Below, piece after piece: positions 17,544-26,729 of a DNA stretch of 64,000 nt (position 1 is its first letter; each line of letters opens with the position of its first letter). Source of the DNA: Pseudomonas viciae (GTDB taxonomy: Bacteria > Pseudomonadota > Gammaproteobacteria > Pseudomonadales > Pseudomonadaceae). The notes under the pieces are model-generated. The model had not been told where the DNA came from and ran no database searches. It saw only the letters and a program-made list of their open reading frames with translations. The stretch is taken from the NCBI RefSeq assembly GCF_004786035.1, contig NZ_CP035088.1:2392001-2456000 (forward strand). Direction: 5' to 3'. Both the position numbers and the translations under genes were made by a program.

Positions 17544-18884
17544 ATGTCCATCTACAACAAGCTTGACCTGACTGGCTGGAAACCCCGGCAACTGACGTCC
17601 CAGGAAGTACGCTTCGCCACCTGGATCGCGTTTTTCGCCTGGGTGTTCGCGGTGTATGACTTCATCCTCTTCGGCACCTTGCTGCCGGAGATCGGCCGGC
17701 ACTTTGGCTGGGGTGAAGTGGAGCAGGCTGAAATCGCGACCTGGGTGGCGGTGGGTACCGCCGTCGTCGCCCTGGCCATCGGCCCGATTGTCGACAGGCT
17801 GGGGCGGCGCAAAGGGATTATTTTCACCGTGGCCGGTTCTGCCCTGTGCTCGGCGCTGACCGCAATCGGTGGGGCGTGGGGCAAGTCGCCGTTGATTCTG
17901 ATCCGTTCGTTGGGTGGCCTGGGCTATGCCGAAGAAACCGTCAATGCCACCTATTTGACCGAGTTGTATGGCGCCTCTGAAGACCCACGGCTGACCAAAC
18001 GTCGCGGCTTTATCTACAGCCTGGTGCAGGGCGGCTGGCCGGTCGGTGCGTTGATCGCCGCCGGGTTGACAGCGCTGTTGCTGCCGATCATCGGCTGGCA
18101 GGGGTGTTTCATCTTCGCCGCAATCCCGGCGGTGGTGATTGCGATCATGGCGCGCAAGCTCAAGGAGAGCCCGCAGTTCCAGATCCACGAACGCATCAGT
18201 CAGTTGCGTAAAAACGGCGCCGTGATCGAAGCGCAAAACGTCGCCGTGACCTACGGCGTGGACTATGACGAACACAGCAAGGCTGGCCTCAAAGCCGCGT
18301 TCCGTGGCCCGGCCCGCCGCGCCACATTGGTGATTGGCGCCGCGCTGTTGCTCAATTGGGCGGCGATCCAGGTGTTCAGCGTGCTCGGCACTTCGGTGAT
18401 CGTCAGCGTGCACCACATCTCGTTCGAGAACTCGCTGATCATCCTCGTGTTGTCGAACCTGGTGGGTTACTGCGGCTACCTCAGCCACGGCTGGATGGGC
18501 GACAAGATCGGCCGTCGCAACGTGATTGGCTTGGGTTGGATGCTCGGCGGCCTGTCGTTTGCCGGGATGCTGTTCGGCCCGAGCAATATGCCGATGGTGG
18601 TCGGGCTGTACAGCCTGGGCTTGTTCTTCCTGATCGGGCCGTATTCGGCGGCACTGTTCTTTATCAGTGAAAGTTTCCCCACCAGCATCCGCGCCACCGG
18701 TGGCGCGATCATCCATGCCATGGGCCCGATTGGCGCGGTGGTCGCAGGGTTTGGTGCCACCCAAGTGTTGTCCGCCGGCAGCGACTGGCAGACCGCCGCG
18801 CTGTGGTTCGGCGCCGTGCCGTGCTTTTTGTCCGGCGTCCTGATGTTTGCCGCGCGCCATGTGCGCCCGGAAACCGTTCAGTAA
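17544..18884 (+). CDS. MFS transporter (sugar acid/aromatic acid-type symporter family)
   Basis: A 446-residue major facilitator with about 12 membrane segments. The first is FAVYDFILFGTLLPEIG, with the charged DRLGRRKG loop between helices 2 and 3 and its repeat GDKIGRRNV in the second half. An extended hydrophilic central loop lies around residues 205-260. It sits 30 bases after the imidase-like gene and 10 bases before an SDR gene, so it is likely the uptake carrier for the operon's substrate. The substrate is not deducible. Confidence 0.85.
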   Translation: MSIYNKLDLTGWKPRQLTSQEVRFATWIAFFAWVFAVYDFILFGTLLPEIGRHFGWGEVEQAEIATWVAVGTAVVALAIGPIVDRLGRRKGIIFTVAGSALCSALTAIGGAWGKSPLILIRSLGGLGYAEETVNATYLTELYGASEDPRLTKRRGFIYSLVQGGWPVGALIAAGLTALLLPIIGWQGCFIFAAIPAVVIAIMARKLKESPQFQIHERISQLRKNGAVIEAQNVAVTYGVDYDEHSKAGLKAAFRGPARRATLVIGAALLLNWAAIQVFSVLGTSVIVSVHHISFENSLIILVLSNLVGYCGYLSHGWMGDKIGRRNVIGLGWMLGGLSFAGMLFGPSNMPMVVGLYSLGLFFLIGPYSAALFFISESFPTSIRATGGAIIHAMGPIGAVVAGFGATQVLSAGSDWQTAALWFGAVPCFLSGVLMFAARHVRPETVQ

Positions 18885-18894
18885 GGAGTAGTCG

Positions 18895-19656
18895 ATGAGC
18901 TGTAAAGTTGCCTTGATTACCGGTGCCGCTAGCGGCATCGGCCAAGCCCTCGCCGTGGCCTATGCGCGCAGTGGCGTGGCGGTGGTGGGCGGTTATTACC
19001 CGGCCGACCCCCATGATCCGCAGACCACCGTCAGCCTGGTGGAAGCAGCTGGCGGCGAGTGCCTGATGCTGCCGTTGGACGTGGGCGATACCGCCTCGGT
19101 GGACGCACTGGCTGCGCAAGCAATACAGCATTTTGGGCGGCTGGATTATGCGGTGGCCAACGCCGGCTTGCTGCGCCGTGCGCCGTTGCTGGAAATGACC
19201 GATGCGCTGTGGGACGAAATGCTGAATGTCGACCTGACGGGGGTGATGCGCACCTTTCGCGCGGCGACTCGGCATATGGGGGAAGGCGGTGCGTTGGTGG
19301 CGATTTCGTCGATTGCCGGCGGCGTATATGGCTGGCAAGAGCACAGCCATTACGCAGCGGCCAAGGCCGGCGTGCCGGGGTTGTGTCGTTCGCTGGCAGT
19401 GGAATTGGCGCCGAAGGGGATTCGCTGTAATGCGGTGATCCCTGGGTTGATCGAGACGCCGCAGTCGCTGGATGCCAAGAACTCCCTCGGGCCTGAGGGT
19501 TTGGCCAAGGCCGCGCGGGCGATTCCATTGGGGCGAGTAGGGCGGGCGGATGAGGTGGCGTCGCTGGTGCAGTTCCTGACCAGTGAAGCGTCGAGTTACC
19601 TGACTGGGCAGAGCATCGTCATCGACGGTGGCCTGACCGTGCGTTGGCCCGACTGA
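18895..19656 (+). CDS. Short-chain dehydrogenase/reductase (first of two)
   Basis: A 253-residue classical SDR. The cofactor motif TGAASGIGQ is near residue 10, NAG at about 90, and the Ser/Tyr-x-x-x-Lys catalytic set appears as ISSIAGG and HYAAAK. The C-terminus ends in the usual [13 protein letters not shown]. It probably oxidises or reduces a hydroxy/keto group of the operon's substrate. It is only 10 bases after the MFS gene, with AAGGAG before the ATG. A second, distinct SDR follows. Confidence 0.9.
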   Translation: MSCKVALITGAASGIGQALAVAYARSGVAVVGGYYPADPHDPQTTVSLVEAAGGECLMLPLDVGDTASVDALAAQAIQHFGRLDYAVANAGLLRRAPLLEMTDALWDEMLNVDLTGVMRTFRAATRHMGEGGALVAISSIAGGVYGWQEHSHYAAAKAGVPGLCRSLAVELAPKGIRCNAVIPGLIETPQSLDAKNSLGPEGLAKAARAIPLGRVGRADEVASLVQFLTSEASSYLTGQSIVIDGGLTVRWPD

Positions 19657-19705
19657 CTGTACTCAATTCAAATGTGGGACCTGTGTTTGCTTCAGGAGAA
19701 TTTAC

Positions 19706-20455
19706 ATGCCTCAACTAACCAACCGCCGCGCCGTCATCACCGGTGCCGGCAGCGGCATCGGTGCCGCCATCGCCCGCGCCTATGCGACTGAAGGTGCACG
19801 GCTGTTGTTGGCCGACCGCAACGCCGCAAGCCTCGCGCAAACAGCCATCACCTGCCGCAGCCTCGGCGCCGAAGTTTTCGAATGCCTGGCCGACGTGGGC
19901 GCTGTCGAAGGCGCCCAGGCCAGTGTCGACCGTTGCGTCGAGCATTTCGGCGGCATCGACATCCTGGTCAACAACGCCGGCATGCTCACTCAGGCGCGCT
20001 GCGTCGACCTGTCCATCGAGATGTGGAACGACATGCTGCGCGTCGATCTCACCAGCGTGTTCGTCGCCAGTCAGCGCGCCTTGCCGCATATGGTGGCGCA
20101 GCGCTGGGGGCGGATTATCAATGTCGCCTCGCAACTGGGTATCAAGGGCGGCGCCGAGCTGACTCATTACGCCGCCGCCAAGGCCGGGGTGATCGGCTTT
20201 ACCAAGTCCCTGGCCTTGGAAGTGGCCAAGGACAATGTGCTGGTCAATGCCATTGCACCGGGGCCCATTGAAACGCCCCTGGTGGGCGGTATCAGTGACG
20301 ACTGGAAACGTGCCAAGGCCGGCGAGCTACCCCTGGGCCGTTTCGGCCTGGCCGATGAAGTTGCGCCGACGGCGGTGCTATTGGCCAGCGAGCCGGGTGG
20401 CAATCTGTTCGTCGGCCAGACCCTGGGCCCGAACTCCGGCGATGTCATGCCATGA
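19706..20455 (+). CDS. Short-chain dehydrogenase/reductase (second of two)
   Basis: A 249-residue classical SDR with TGAGSGIGAA, NNAG near residue 90, and a catalytic serine position in VASQLGIKGG followed by HYAAAK. The helix before the Lys is conserved with FabG-like enzymes. It carries the C-terminal LFVGQTLGPNSGD in place of the common IDGG ending. A good CAGGAG precedes the ATG. Two neighbouring SDRs suggest two successive redox steps, or forward and reverse steps on one metabolite; this is inferred. Confidence 0.9.
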   Translation: MPQLTNRRAVITGAGSGIGAAIARAYATEGARLLLADRNAASLAQTAITCRSLGAEVFECLADVGAVEGAQASVDRCVEHFGGIDILVNNAGMLTQARCVDLSIEMWNDMLRVDLTSVFVASQRALPHMVAQRWGRIINVASQLGIKGGAELTHYAAAKAGVIGFTKSLALEVAKDNVLVNAIAPGPIETPLVGGISDDWKRAKAGELPLGRFGLADEVAPTAVLLASEPGGNLFVGQTLGPNSGDVMP

Positions 20456-20468
20456 GCGGGGTGTAGCC

Positions 20469-20768
20469 GTGTGCGGACTCTGCGGATTGCTTGGCGAAGA
20501 CCTGCACTGGAGCGACCCGTTGGGCGATGAGCTGCCCAGGCGCCGCGAACGCCTGCGCCGTATCGCCGCGATCAATCAGGTACTGGCGGTGTTCCGGCTC
20601 AAGGTCGAGGATTTCCAGGGCGCCTCTTATCTGTTGTTGGGTGCCACCGGTAAACAGGCGTTGGCGAGTGGCCTGGACCAACTCTGGCAGGCGGCCGAAA
20701 CCATGCTCGGCCGGCCCTTGGACCCCCTCGATCAGCGGCTGTTGGAGCACTTGGAGTCAGACACATGA
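20469..20768 (+). CDS. Small MCGLCG (CxxC) protein next to a G3E GTPase
   Basis: A 99-residue protein read from GTG 20469. It begins MCGLCGLLGEDLHW, so the first residues carry a CxxC pair, followed by an acidic/aromatic stretch and two basic helices. Its stop overlaps the G3E GTPase start (ATGA), which implies translational coupling. No family function is recognised. A short protein with an N-terminal CxxC, coupled to a metal-chaperone GTPase, could be a metal donor or acceptor; this is a hypothesis. The start is set by the MCG motif and the 13-base gap from the SDR gene. Confidence 0.65.
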   Translation: MCGLCGLLGEDLHWSDPLGDELPRRRERLRRIAAINQVLAVFRLKVEDFQGASYLLLGATGKQALASGLDQLWQAAETMLGRPLDPLDQRLLEHLESDT

Positions 20769-21739
20769 GCATCGCCCTAAATGTGATCACCGGTTTCCTC
20801 GGCAGCGGTAAAACCACCTTGCTCAAACGCCTGCTGCAAGGCGAAAGTCTTGGCGATACCGCGTTGCTGATCAACGAATTCGGTGACGTCGGCATTGATC
20901 ACCTGTTGGTGGAAGAGGTCGCGCCGGACACCGTGCTGCTGCCCAGCGGCTGCGTGTGCTGCTCGATCCGGGGCGAGCTGAAAGACGCACTGCTCGGCCT
21001 GCTGCAACGCCGTGAGCGTGGCGAAATCCCGGCGTTCAAACGGGTGATCCTGGAAACCACCGGCCTGGCCGACCCCGCGCCAATTCTTGCCACCTTGAAC
21101 AACGATGTGCAGCTGCGCGGGCGTTTTCATATCGGCCTGGTGGTCACTCTCGTAGACGCCAGCCACGCCGCGCTGCAAGAGCGCCTGCACCCGGAATGGC
21201 TGGCCCAGGTGGCAGCGGCGGACCGTTTGCTGCTGAGCAAGACCGACCTGGCGGGTGACTGTGTTTCACTGCGCGCGCACTTGCAGGCGCTCAATACCGG
21301 CACGCCGATCCTCGATACCCAGGACATCCACAGTGGCGACCAACTGCTGCTAGGCGAAGGCTTGCGTAGTGCCGAACCCGCGGTGGAGGTCAACCGTTGG
21401 CAACTGCATCAAACCACCACGGCCACCCATGGCGCTGCGCAAGTGTGCAGCCTGACCTTCGACCAACCGCTGGACTGGGTGGGTTTCGGGGTGTGGTTGT
21501 CGATGCTGTTAAGATGTCACGGCGAACGAATCCTTCGTGTCAAAGGGCTGCTCAACGTGAACGCCAGTAACTCCCCCATCGTCATTCATGGTGTGCAGCA
21601 TTGCTTGCATGCCCCGGTGCACCTGCCTGCCTGGCCGGGCACTGATCGGCAATCGCGTCTGGTGTTTATCCTGCGTGGCCTCGATCCCGTGCTGCTGCGG
21701 CGCTCCTTTGACGTGTTCTCCCGGCGGTTCGCCGCATGA
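20765..21739 (+). CDS. G3E-family GTPase, CobW/COG0523 type metallochaperone
   Basis: A 324-residue P-loop GTPase. Walker A is GFLGSGKTT (K16), the metal motif C63-V-C65-C66 (CVCCSI) follows, then ETTGLADP as the G3/E motif and a SKTD base-specificity loop. The CobW C-terminal domain covers about 220-320. COG0523 proteins deliver metals such as Zn or Co to client enzymes. Here the most likely client is the metal-dependent imidase-like enzyme of the same operon. It overlaps its neighbours by 4 bases on each side. Confidence 0.9.
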   Translation: MSIALNVITGFLGSGKTTLLKRLLQGESLGDTALLINEFGDVGIDHLLVEEVAPDTVLLPSGCVCCSIRGELKDALLGLLQRRERGEIPAFKRVILETTGLADPAPILATLNNDVQLRGRFHIGLVVTLVDASHAALQERLHPEWLAQVAAADRLLLSKTDLAGDCVSLRAHLQALNTGTPILDTQDIHSGDQLLLGEGLRSAEPAVEVNRWQLHQTTTATHGAAQVCSLTFDQPLDWVGFGVWLSMLLRCHGERILRVKGLLNVNASNSPIVIHGVQHCLHAPVHLPAWPGTDRQSRLVFILRGLDPVLLRRSFDVFSRRFAA

Positions 21740-22926
21740 TCACACTCCGCGTCCTCGGTACCTCAGTGACCTTGCTCGAATGCCTGCGCGTTCGCGCTGA
21801 ACAGGAACTAGGCATTCGCCTGGTGTACCAGGTGCACGACGTTGAACAGGCCCAGCGCATCGCGGTGATGCAGCCCGACAGCTACGACCTGTACGACCAA
21901 TGGTTCCACAACGTCGACTTCGTATGGCCGGCCCGGGCGATCCAACCCATCGACACGCGGCGCATTGCGTTGTGGCATGAGATCAACGACCTGCCCAAGC
22001 GCGGGCGGCTGTCGCCCGATGACCGGCTGGGCAGCGGCAGCGTGCCCAGCGAACGCCTGTTCGTGCAGCACGATGGCAGCCTCGGCAGCACCGTCACCGA
22101 ACGCATCAGCATGCTGCCCCTGACCCATAACGCCGACAGTTTCGCTTACCGCCCCGAACGCTTGCCCGACGGTTTTTCCCACGACAATGAAAGCTGGGGC
22201 TGGTTGCTGGACCCCGCGTGGAGCGCGCGCACCGCTCTGCAAAGCGACGCCGCCATCGGCGCCCTGGATGCCGCGCTGGCGGTGCAGGGTGCGGGGCTGG
22301 CCAGCTTCAAGGACATCGGCAATATGAGCATCGAAGAGATCGATGTGCTGGCCGACATCCTGGTGCGCAAACAGCGGGAAGGACACTTTGCGGCATTCTG
22401 GTCCGATGATGAGGAGGCCGCACAATTGATGCTCAGCCCGAGCATCGATATCCAGAGCCTATGGTCGCCGACCTTGATGCGCCTGCATCGCGCCGGGGTG
22501 AAATACCGTCTGGCGGTGCCTCGCGAGGGCTACCGCGCCTGGTTCGGCGGTTTGTCATTGTCGCGTCACGCCCAGGGCCCGGTGCTGGATGCGGCCTACG
22601 CCTACCTCAATTGGTGGTTGTCCGGCTGGCCCGGCGCGGTGATGGCGCGCCAGGGTTACTACATCGGCAATCCGGCGCGCAGCCGCGACCATCTGAGCAG
22701 TGCCGAGTGGGATTACTGGTACGCCGGTCAACCTGCGCGGGAGGAGTTGCTGGGCAGTGATGGTTTGCCGCTGATTGACATCGGTGATGTGCGCGATGGC
22801 GGTTCCTATGAGCAGCGGATGGGGCATATCGCTGTTTGGAATGCAGTAATGGATGAGCACAACTATCTAGTGCGTCGCTGGAGCGATATTTTACGGGCGG
22901 GGGCGAAAAGCTCCCGCAGGCCATGA
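21736..22926 (+). CDS. Periplasmic-binding-protein-like protein lacking a signal peptide
   Basis: A 396-residue protein with a two-lobed extracellular solute-binding (family 1/PotD-like) layout: MITLRVLGTSVTLLE at the start, then DLYDQWFHNVD, PLTHNADSFAYRP, and late YLNWWLSGWPGAVMARQGYY. It starts directly in the first beta strand, with no hydrophobic leader, so by sequence it should stay in the cytoplasm. ATG 21736 overlaps the GTPase stop by 4 bases, which leaves little room for a longer N-terminus. It has no ABC partner nearby. A cytoplasmic ligand carrier or sensor is a guess. Confidence 0.7.
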   Translation: MITLRVLGTSVTLLECLRVRAEQELGIRLVYQVHDVEQAQRIAVMQPDSYDLYDQWFHNVDFVWPARAIQPIDTRRIALWHEINDLPKRGRLSPDDRLGSGSVPSERLFVQHDGSLGSTVTERISMLPLTHNADSFAYRPERLPDGFSHDNESWGWLLDPAWSARTALQSDAAIGALDAALAVQGAGLASFKDIGNMSIEEIDVLADILVRKQREGHFAAFWSDDEEAAQLMLSPSIDIQSLWSPTLMRLHRAGVKYRLAVPREGYRAWFGGLSLSRHAQGPVLDAAYAYLNWWLSGWPGAVMARQGYYIGNPARSRDHLSSAEWDYWYAGQPAREELLGSDGLPLIDIGDVRDGGSYEQRMGHIAVWNAVMDEHNYLVRRWSDILRAGAKSSRRP

Positions 22927-23119
22927 GTTTCTGAACCTGGCCAGGCAATACCGTCATCGAGTGCGTTTGAGTGCCGAATGAGAGTCTCGAATTCGGGCGT
23001 GCATTGAATTGGTTTGTTGCTGGAGCAGCTTGGACCGCGAGATGAGCATCTGGCCCTGACTCTGGGGAGATGCCACTTTGTCTCCCTGACACAGCGTTTT
23101 CGCACAGCAAAGGCCGACA

Positions 23120-26047
23120 TCAGCCGCTGCGCTGTATCTGCTCCAGTATCTGGCTGTCGGTGATGTTCATGTCGTCCAGCAACAGAAACATCTTGCTCAG
23201 CACCTCGGCCATTTTCTTGTCGGTGTCGGCGAACGGCAGGTAGAACTCCGTGAGGCTGCTGCCGGCGGGTACGATGCACAGGTAGTTGCCCGGTTCGATA
23301 TGGATGGCTGCGCTGCCCAGATGAATGCGGTAGTTCGCACGCTGGCCGGTAATGTACAGAAAATGCCCTTCACATTTAACGTTTCGCAACCCTAGCCCCT
23401 GAATCAACTCGCCAACCAGTTCGGTGCGTCGTTGCAGGGTTTCGTTGCTGGTGCTGTAGCTGTCTGCGGCGTGGGCCACGGAGACCAGCAGGTCGGCGTC
23501 GCGCATGATTTCTGAGAACAGCAGCGGCGGTACTTGCTCAAGGGGCATGGCTTTCTGGTCGCGGTAGAACGCAATCGTGTCGAAGGTAAAGTGCTCTGTT
23601 TCCGAGAGGTAATGGCCGGTATCCAGAAAGTTGAACAGGGCGTAAATGCCGTGCTCTTTGCTCTCGTAATAGATGTCCTCGACGCTTGAGGTCGACCAGT
23701 TGCGCACCTGCAGCAACCGGGCGGCGACTTTGCCTTTCAGGCGGTGGCCGGCAAATCGGTTGGACCACAGGCCGGTGTCTCGTTCGGCAGGTGTCAGCAG
23801 GTACAGCTCGCGAAAGGCCTGTTTGAACGGCTGCACGCGGCGATGGTTGACCACTTCTTTCTGCCAGGCCGACAGTTGCCCTGCCGTGAACAGATGAAAA
23901 GGGTGCGCAATACGCAGGTTCTTTTCAGCGACGTGTTGGCGGCCTTCAAGGTCAGTCACCGTCAGCGTCGCGGCATCGAGCCAGCCCAGCGCAGCGTCGT
24001 CGGCCTGCACGATCAGTTGCTCCAGCAGCAGGCGAACCGCCGGCATTTTCAACAGCGGCTTCAGGTCGTCCAGCGCCAGGGTTTCGCCGCTGCTCATCAT
24101 CGCTTCCAGGGTACGGCAGAAGCGTGCGATCTGTTCCTTGAGCTGGGCCTGCTGCGTTTTGAGCGCGACGAAGTCGGCGTGCTTGCGAATCGCAGGTGGT
24201 GCGCTTTTGAGCGTCTTGCCGGCTTTGCAGATGTGCAACGTAGGCGACAAGCCGTCGATGACGAGCGTGATGTCATAGCCATCGATGGTGGCGGCCGTCA
24301 GGGCGGATTCGGCGATCTCCGATTCCATGGCCCATTCCAGGCGAATCGCTGAGGGATAACCGGCGACACGCGCCAGGTTTTCCAGTCCTGCCTGCACCGC
24401 TGCATGGGAGTTGGCCTGTCGTTGAGCGCCGTATTTACGCACCTCTTTGTGCAGTTTCTTGAGCGTCAGATAGCGCTGGCGTACGTCGTCCGGTCCCGTG
24501 ACGGGCAGTACGCCATAGATGCGCATTGCCGGCTGTGCGTGGCGGGTCAATTTCTTTTCCAGCGCCGGTCGGCCGATGCCCTGGTAGGCGTCGAGCAGTA
24601 CACGCGTCTCGGGAAACGCCCAGTGCGAGGGTTCGAGCGCCGCGAGGTATTCGCGCAGGTGGTCTGGGTCGGCTTCGGCCAGGGCCTTGTCCAGCAGGTA
24701 ACGGTCCACCACACCCACTGTTTCATCCGGCGTATTGGGCAGGTCGCTGCCCCAGCCGGACCGAGGCGCCAGGGCAATGTTCAGGTATTCACGCTGGAAG
24801 GCTTGCAGATCACTCCAACCGAGCGCGTCGAGCACCACTCGGCTGGCTTGGCCGGCGTAGGGCAGGGCGGTGAGCAGGGTGTTTCTTGAAAAGCCGGACA
24901 ACGCCGCGCGCAGCTCTGCCGATTGGGTCCTGGGCAAATCCTGAAGCAGTAGGAAGCATTGGAGCACCGCGGCCGTATCGCCGAAGCTATCGAAGTCATC
25001 CGGCGTCATGCCCAGTCGTTCGATGACCGCCAGGGCCTGCAGCAGCCAGCGGGACTGATACACCTCTACCAAACGGAAGGTGTCAGCCAGCTTCTCGGCA
25101 TTATCGGGCAGTCCAGCCAGGGCGTCCTCGACGTAACGAACGGTGAAGCTCGCCAGGATAGGATGCACTGCAACGGGTTCTTCAGAGGGGATGTCATCGC
25201 TCTGCGGCGACTCATCATCGATGCCTTCGTCTTCCGGAGCCTCGTCGTCTGAAGTGTCCTCGTCGAATCCTTCATCGGCGTACTGATTCAGGTCCACATC
25301 ATCGCTGTCCAGTCCTGTGTCGTCCGAGTAGAACATCATGGCGCGGCCCCAGGTATTGGCCGCCCGGACGAAACGCGGGTAATCGAGGCGGTCCGCTTCC
25401 AGCAGGCCCAGAGCGATGCGCTGGATTTCCTTGTGCACGTAGATGTACGCGTCGGCGACTTTCCTTTGTTCTTCATCAGGCGGGGAAGGGGGCTGCACGC
25501 GGTTCCAACTGCCGTCCAGCAACCATTCGGCGAAGGTCTGCCAGGCCGGGGTGGACGGGTAATGGCTCAGGCGATTGATGCAAGCCTGAACGTCAGGGAA
25601 GGCCCAGGCCTGGTCCGGACTTCTTCGGTAATAGGCAGGGCTATCTTCGTCAGTGGGCAATGGATAGTCGCTGTCCTCGAAGGCAAATTGCAGCATGTGC
25701 TGCAGTCGCGCGCCGATCTGCTCCAAGGCATAGGCATCCGGATGCGCAGTGATCCACGCATCGCAGAGTCGATATTGCAGGCCATAGCGCTGTTGATCGC
25801 GGCGGTCTTCCAGATCGTCCCAAACGGTCGGGAACACAAAACCATCGGCCAGTGCTTTGGGGCCATCCTGGGGGTGCTGCCTGACCCAGTCATCGGCTAT
25901 GCGCAGGAAGTCGATGCCGTCCCAGAAATCGAGCTCGAATTCGTCATGTCGGCTGAGCTCGGGATAGTCATCCAGCGCTCTATCGCAGAATGCTCGCAGC
26001 GCAGCGAGGCGTGTGGCTTGTTCGGGCACAGGACGGCGTGATTGCAT
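23120..26047 (-). CDS. DUF4132 (MolR-related) giant protein
   Basis: A 975-residue cytoplasmic protein. The N-terminal ~250 residues are helical and tryptophan-rich, then a very acidic linker (about 240-300, Asp/Glu runs), helical repeats, and a C-terminal region of the DUF4132/MolR type (LRNWSTSSVEDIYYESKE, ALFNFLDTGHYLSE). It ends in a small domain (NYRIHLGSAAIHIEPGNYLC) like the module that closes DUF4132 proteins. The function of the family is unknown. The downstream direction ends near 23120; upstream, 30 bases away, is a small partner gene. A decayed fragment of a sister copy lies near 58.1-58.2 kb. Confidence 0.75.
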   Translation of the reverse strand: MQSRRPVPEQATRLAALRAFCDRALDDYPELSRHDEFELDFWDGIDFLRIADDWVRQHPQDGPKALADGFVFPTVWDDLEDRRDQQRYGLQYRLCDAWITAHPDAYALEQIGARLQHMLQFAFEDSDYPLPTDEDSPAYYRRSPDQAWAFPDVQACINRLSHYPSTPAWQTFAEWLLDGSWNRVQPPSPPDEEQRKVADAYIYVHKEIQRIALGLLEADRLDYPRFVRAANTWGRAMMFYSDDTGLDSDDVDLNQYADEGFDEDTSDDEAPEDEGIDDESPQSDDIPSEEPVAVHPILASFTVRYVEDALAGLPDNAEKLADTFRLVEVYQSRWLLQALAVIERLGMTPDDFDSFGDTAAVLQCFLLLQDLPRTQSAELRAALSGFSRNTLLTALPYAGQASRVVLDALGWSDLQAFQREYLNIALAPRSGWGSDLPNTPDETVGVVDRYLLDKALAEADPDHLREYLAALEPSHWAFPETRVLLDAYQGIGRPALEKKLTRHAQPAMRIYGVLPVTGPDDVRQRYLTLKKLHKEVRKYGAQRQANSHAAVQAGLENLARVAGYPSAIRLEWAMESEIAESALTAATIDGYDITLVIDGLSPTLHICKAGKTLKSAPPAIRKHADFVALKTQQAQLKEQIARFCRTLEAMMSSGETLALDDLKPLLKMPAVRLLLEQLIVQADDAALGWLDAATLTVTDLEGRQHVAEKNLRIAHPFHLFTAGQLSAWQKEVVNHRRVQPFKQAFRELYLLTPAERDTGLWSNRFAGHRLKGKVAARLLQVRNWSTSSVEDIYYESKEHGIYALFNFLDTGHYLSETEHFTFDTIAFYRDQKAMPLEQVPPLLFSEIMRDADLLVSVAHAADSYSTSNETLQRRTELVGELIQGLGLRNVKCEGHFLYITGQRANYRIHLGSAAIHIEPGNYLCIVPAGSSLTEFYLPFADTDKKMAEVLSKMFLLLDDMNITDSQILEQIQRSG

Positions 26048-26077
26048 GAGGGAATCCGAGGAAGTGAGCGACGAGGA

Positions 26078-26518
26078 TCAACCGCCAATCAGCGGCACCA
26101 GGCGGATAAACGCGAGCGAGGAAGGGGGGCTCAACTCGATTGACTCATCGAGTCTTTGCAGCATGACGCCGTTGTGCAGAACGCGGAACGCACGGGTTTC
26201 AAAACCCTTCAAGGCGCGCTCGACCTCAACGCCGACATCCAGGTCTGGAGACGCGCTAGGCTGAGGCATGACAACCGCGCCTTCACTGGCTTGCTGAAGA
26301 ATGTCCCGCTCGCTCAGGTATTGGCGGTCGAGCACTTCACGCACCGACACGTGTGCCAGCCAGTGCTGGACCGACAGTGCGGCGATCTGTTCGGCAACGG
26401 TCAGGCGAATGAGCTCGGCGACCGTCAAGGTCAACGAGGTCGGTGTCAGGGTGACAGGGGGCAGCAAAGGCTCCTGGCGTGCGCCTTTCAGGCAATAGCT
26501 ATGAACCACGAATTCCAT
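26078..26518 (-). CDS. Small hypothetical protein coupled to the DUF4132 gene
   Basis: A 146-residue protein. The start at 26518 is preceded by AAGGAA; the frame extends upstream but without a ribosome site. It begins MEFVVHSYCLKGARQE, has a basic/alternating hydrophobic middle (LTLTVAELIRLTVAEQIA), a charged central helix and a final beta-rich part (FRVLHNGVMLQRLDESIEL). It precedes the DUF4132 gene by 30 bases in the same direction, so the two are probably one transcript and one functional pair. No domain is recognised. Confidence 0.6.
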   Translation of the reverse strand: MEFVVHSYCLKGARQEPLLPPVTLTPTSLTLTVAELIRLTVAEQIAALSVQHWLAHVSVREVLDRQYLSERDILQQASEGAVVMPQPSASPDLDVGVEVERALKGFETRAFRVLHNGVMLQRLDESIELSPPSSLAFIRLVPLIGG

Positions 26519-26729
26519 GACGCATTCCTTGCAAGCCAGGCCAGCCGGGCGGATGGCGCTTAGCATATCCCGGTCTGCAATAAACTTCATCGCGCGGCGG
26601 CGTTGTGGCTGCGATTTCAACAGCGCCCGGCGGTATCCGGCGCAGGAGTCCCCGAGCATTGACCATCAGGCATATTTGCAGGGAGGACAATTCATGTTTC
26701 CCGTGCTGGAGCCATGCCACCAATGGAAC

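Noticed and set aside
16698..18938. 746-codon antisense frame over the imidase-like and MFS genes
   Set aside because: It is a codon-usage artefact of high-GC genes; the plus-strand products are clear families.
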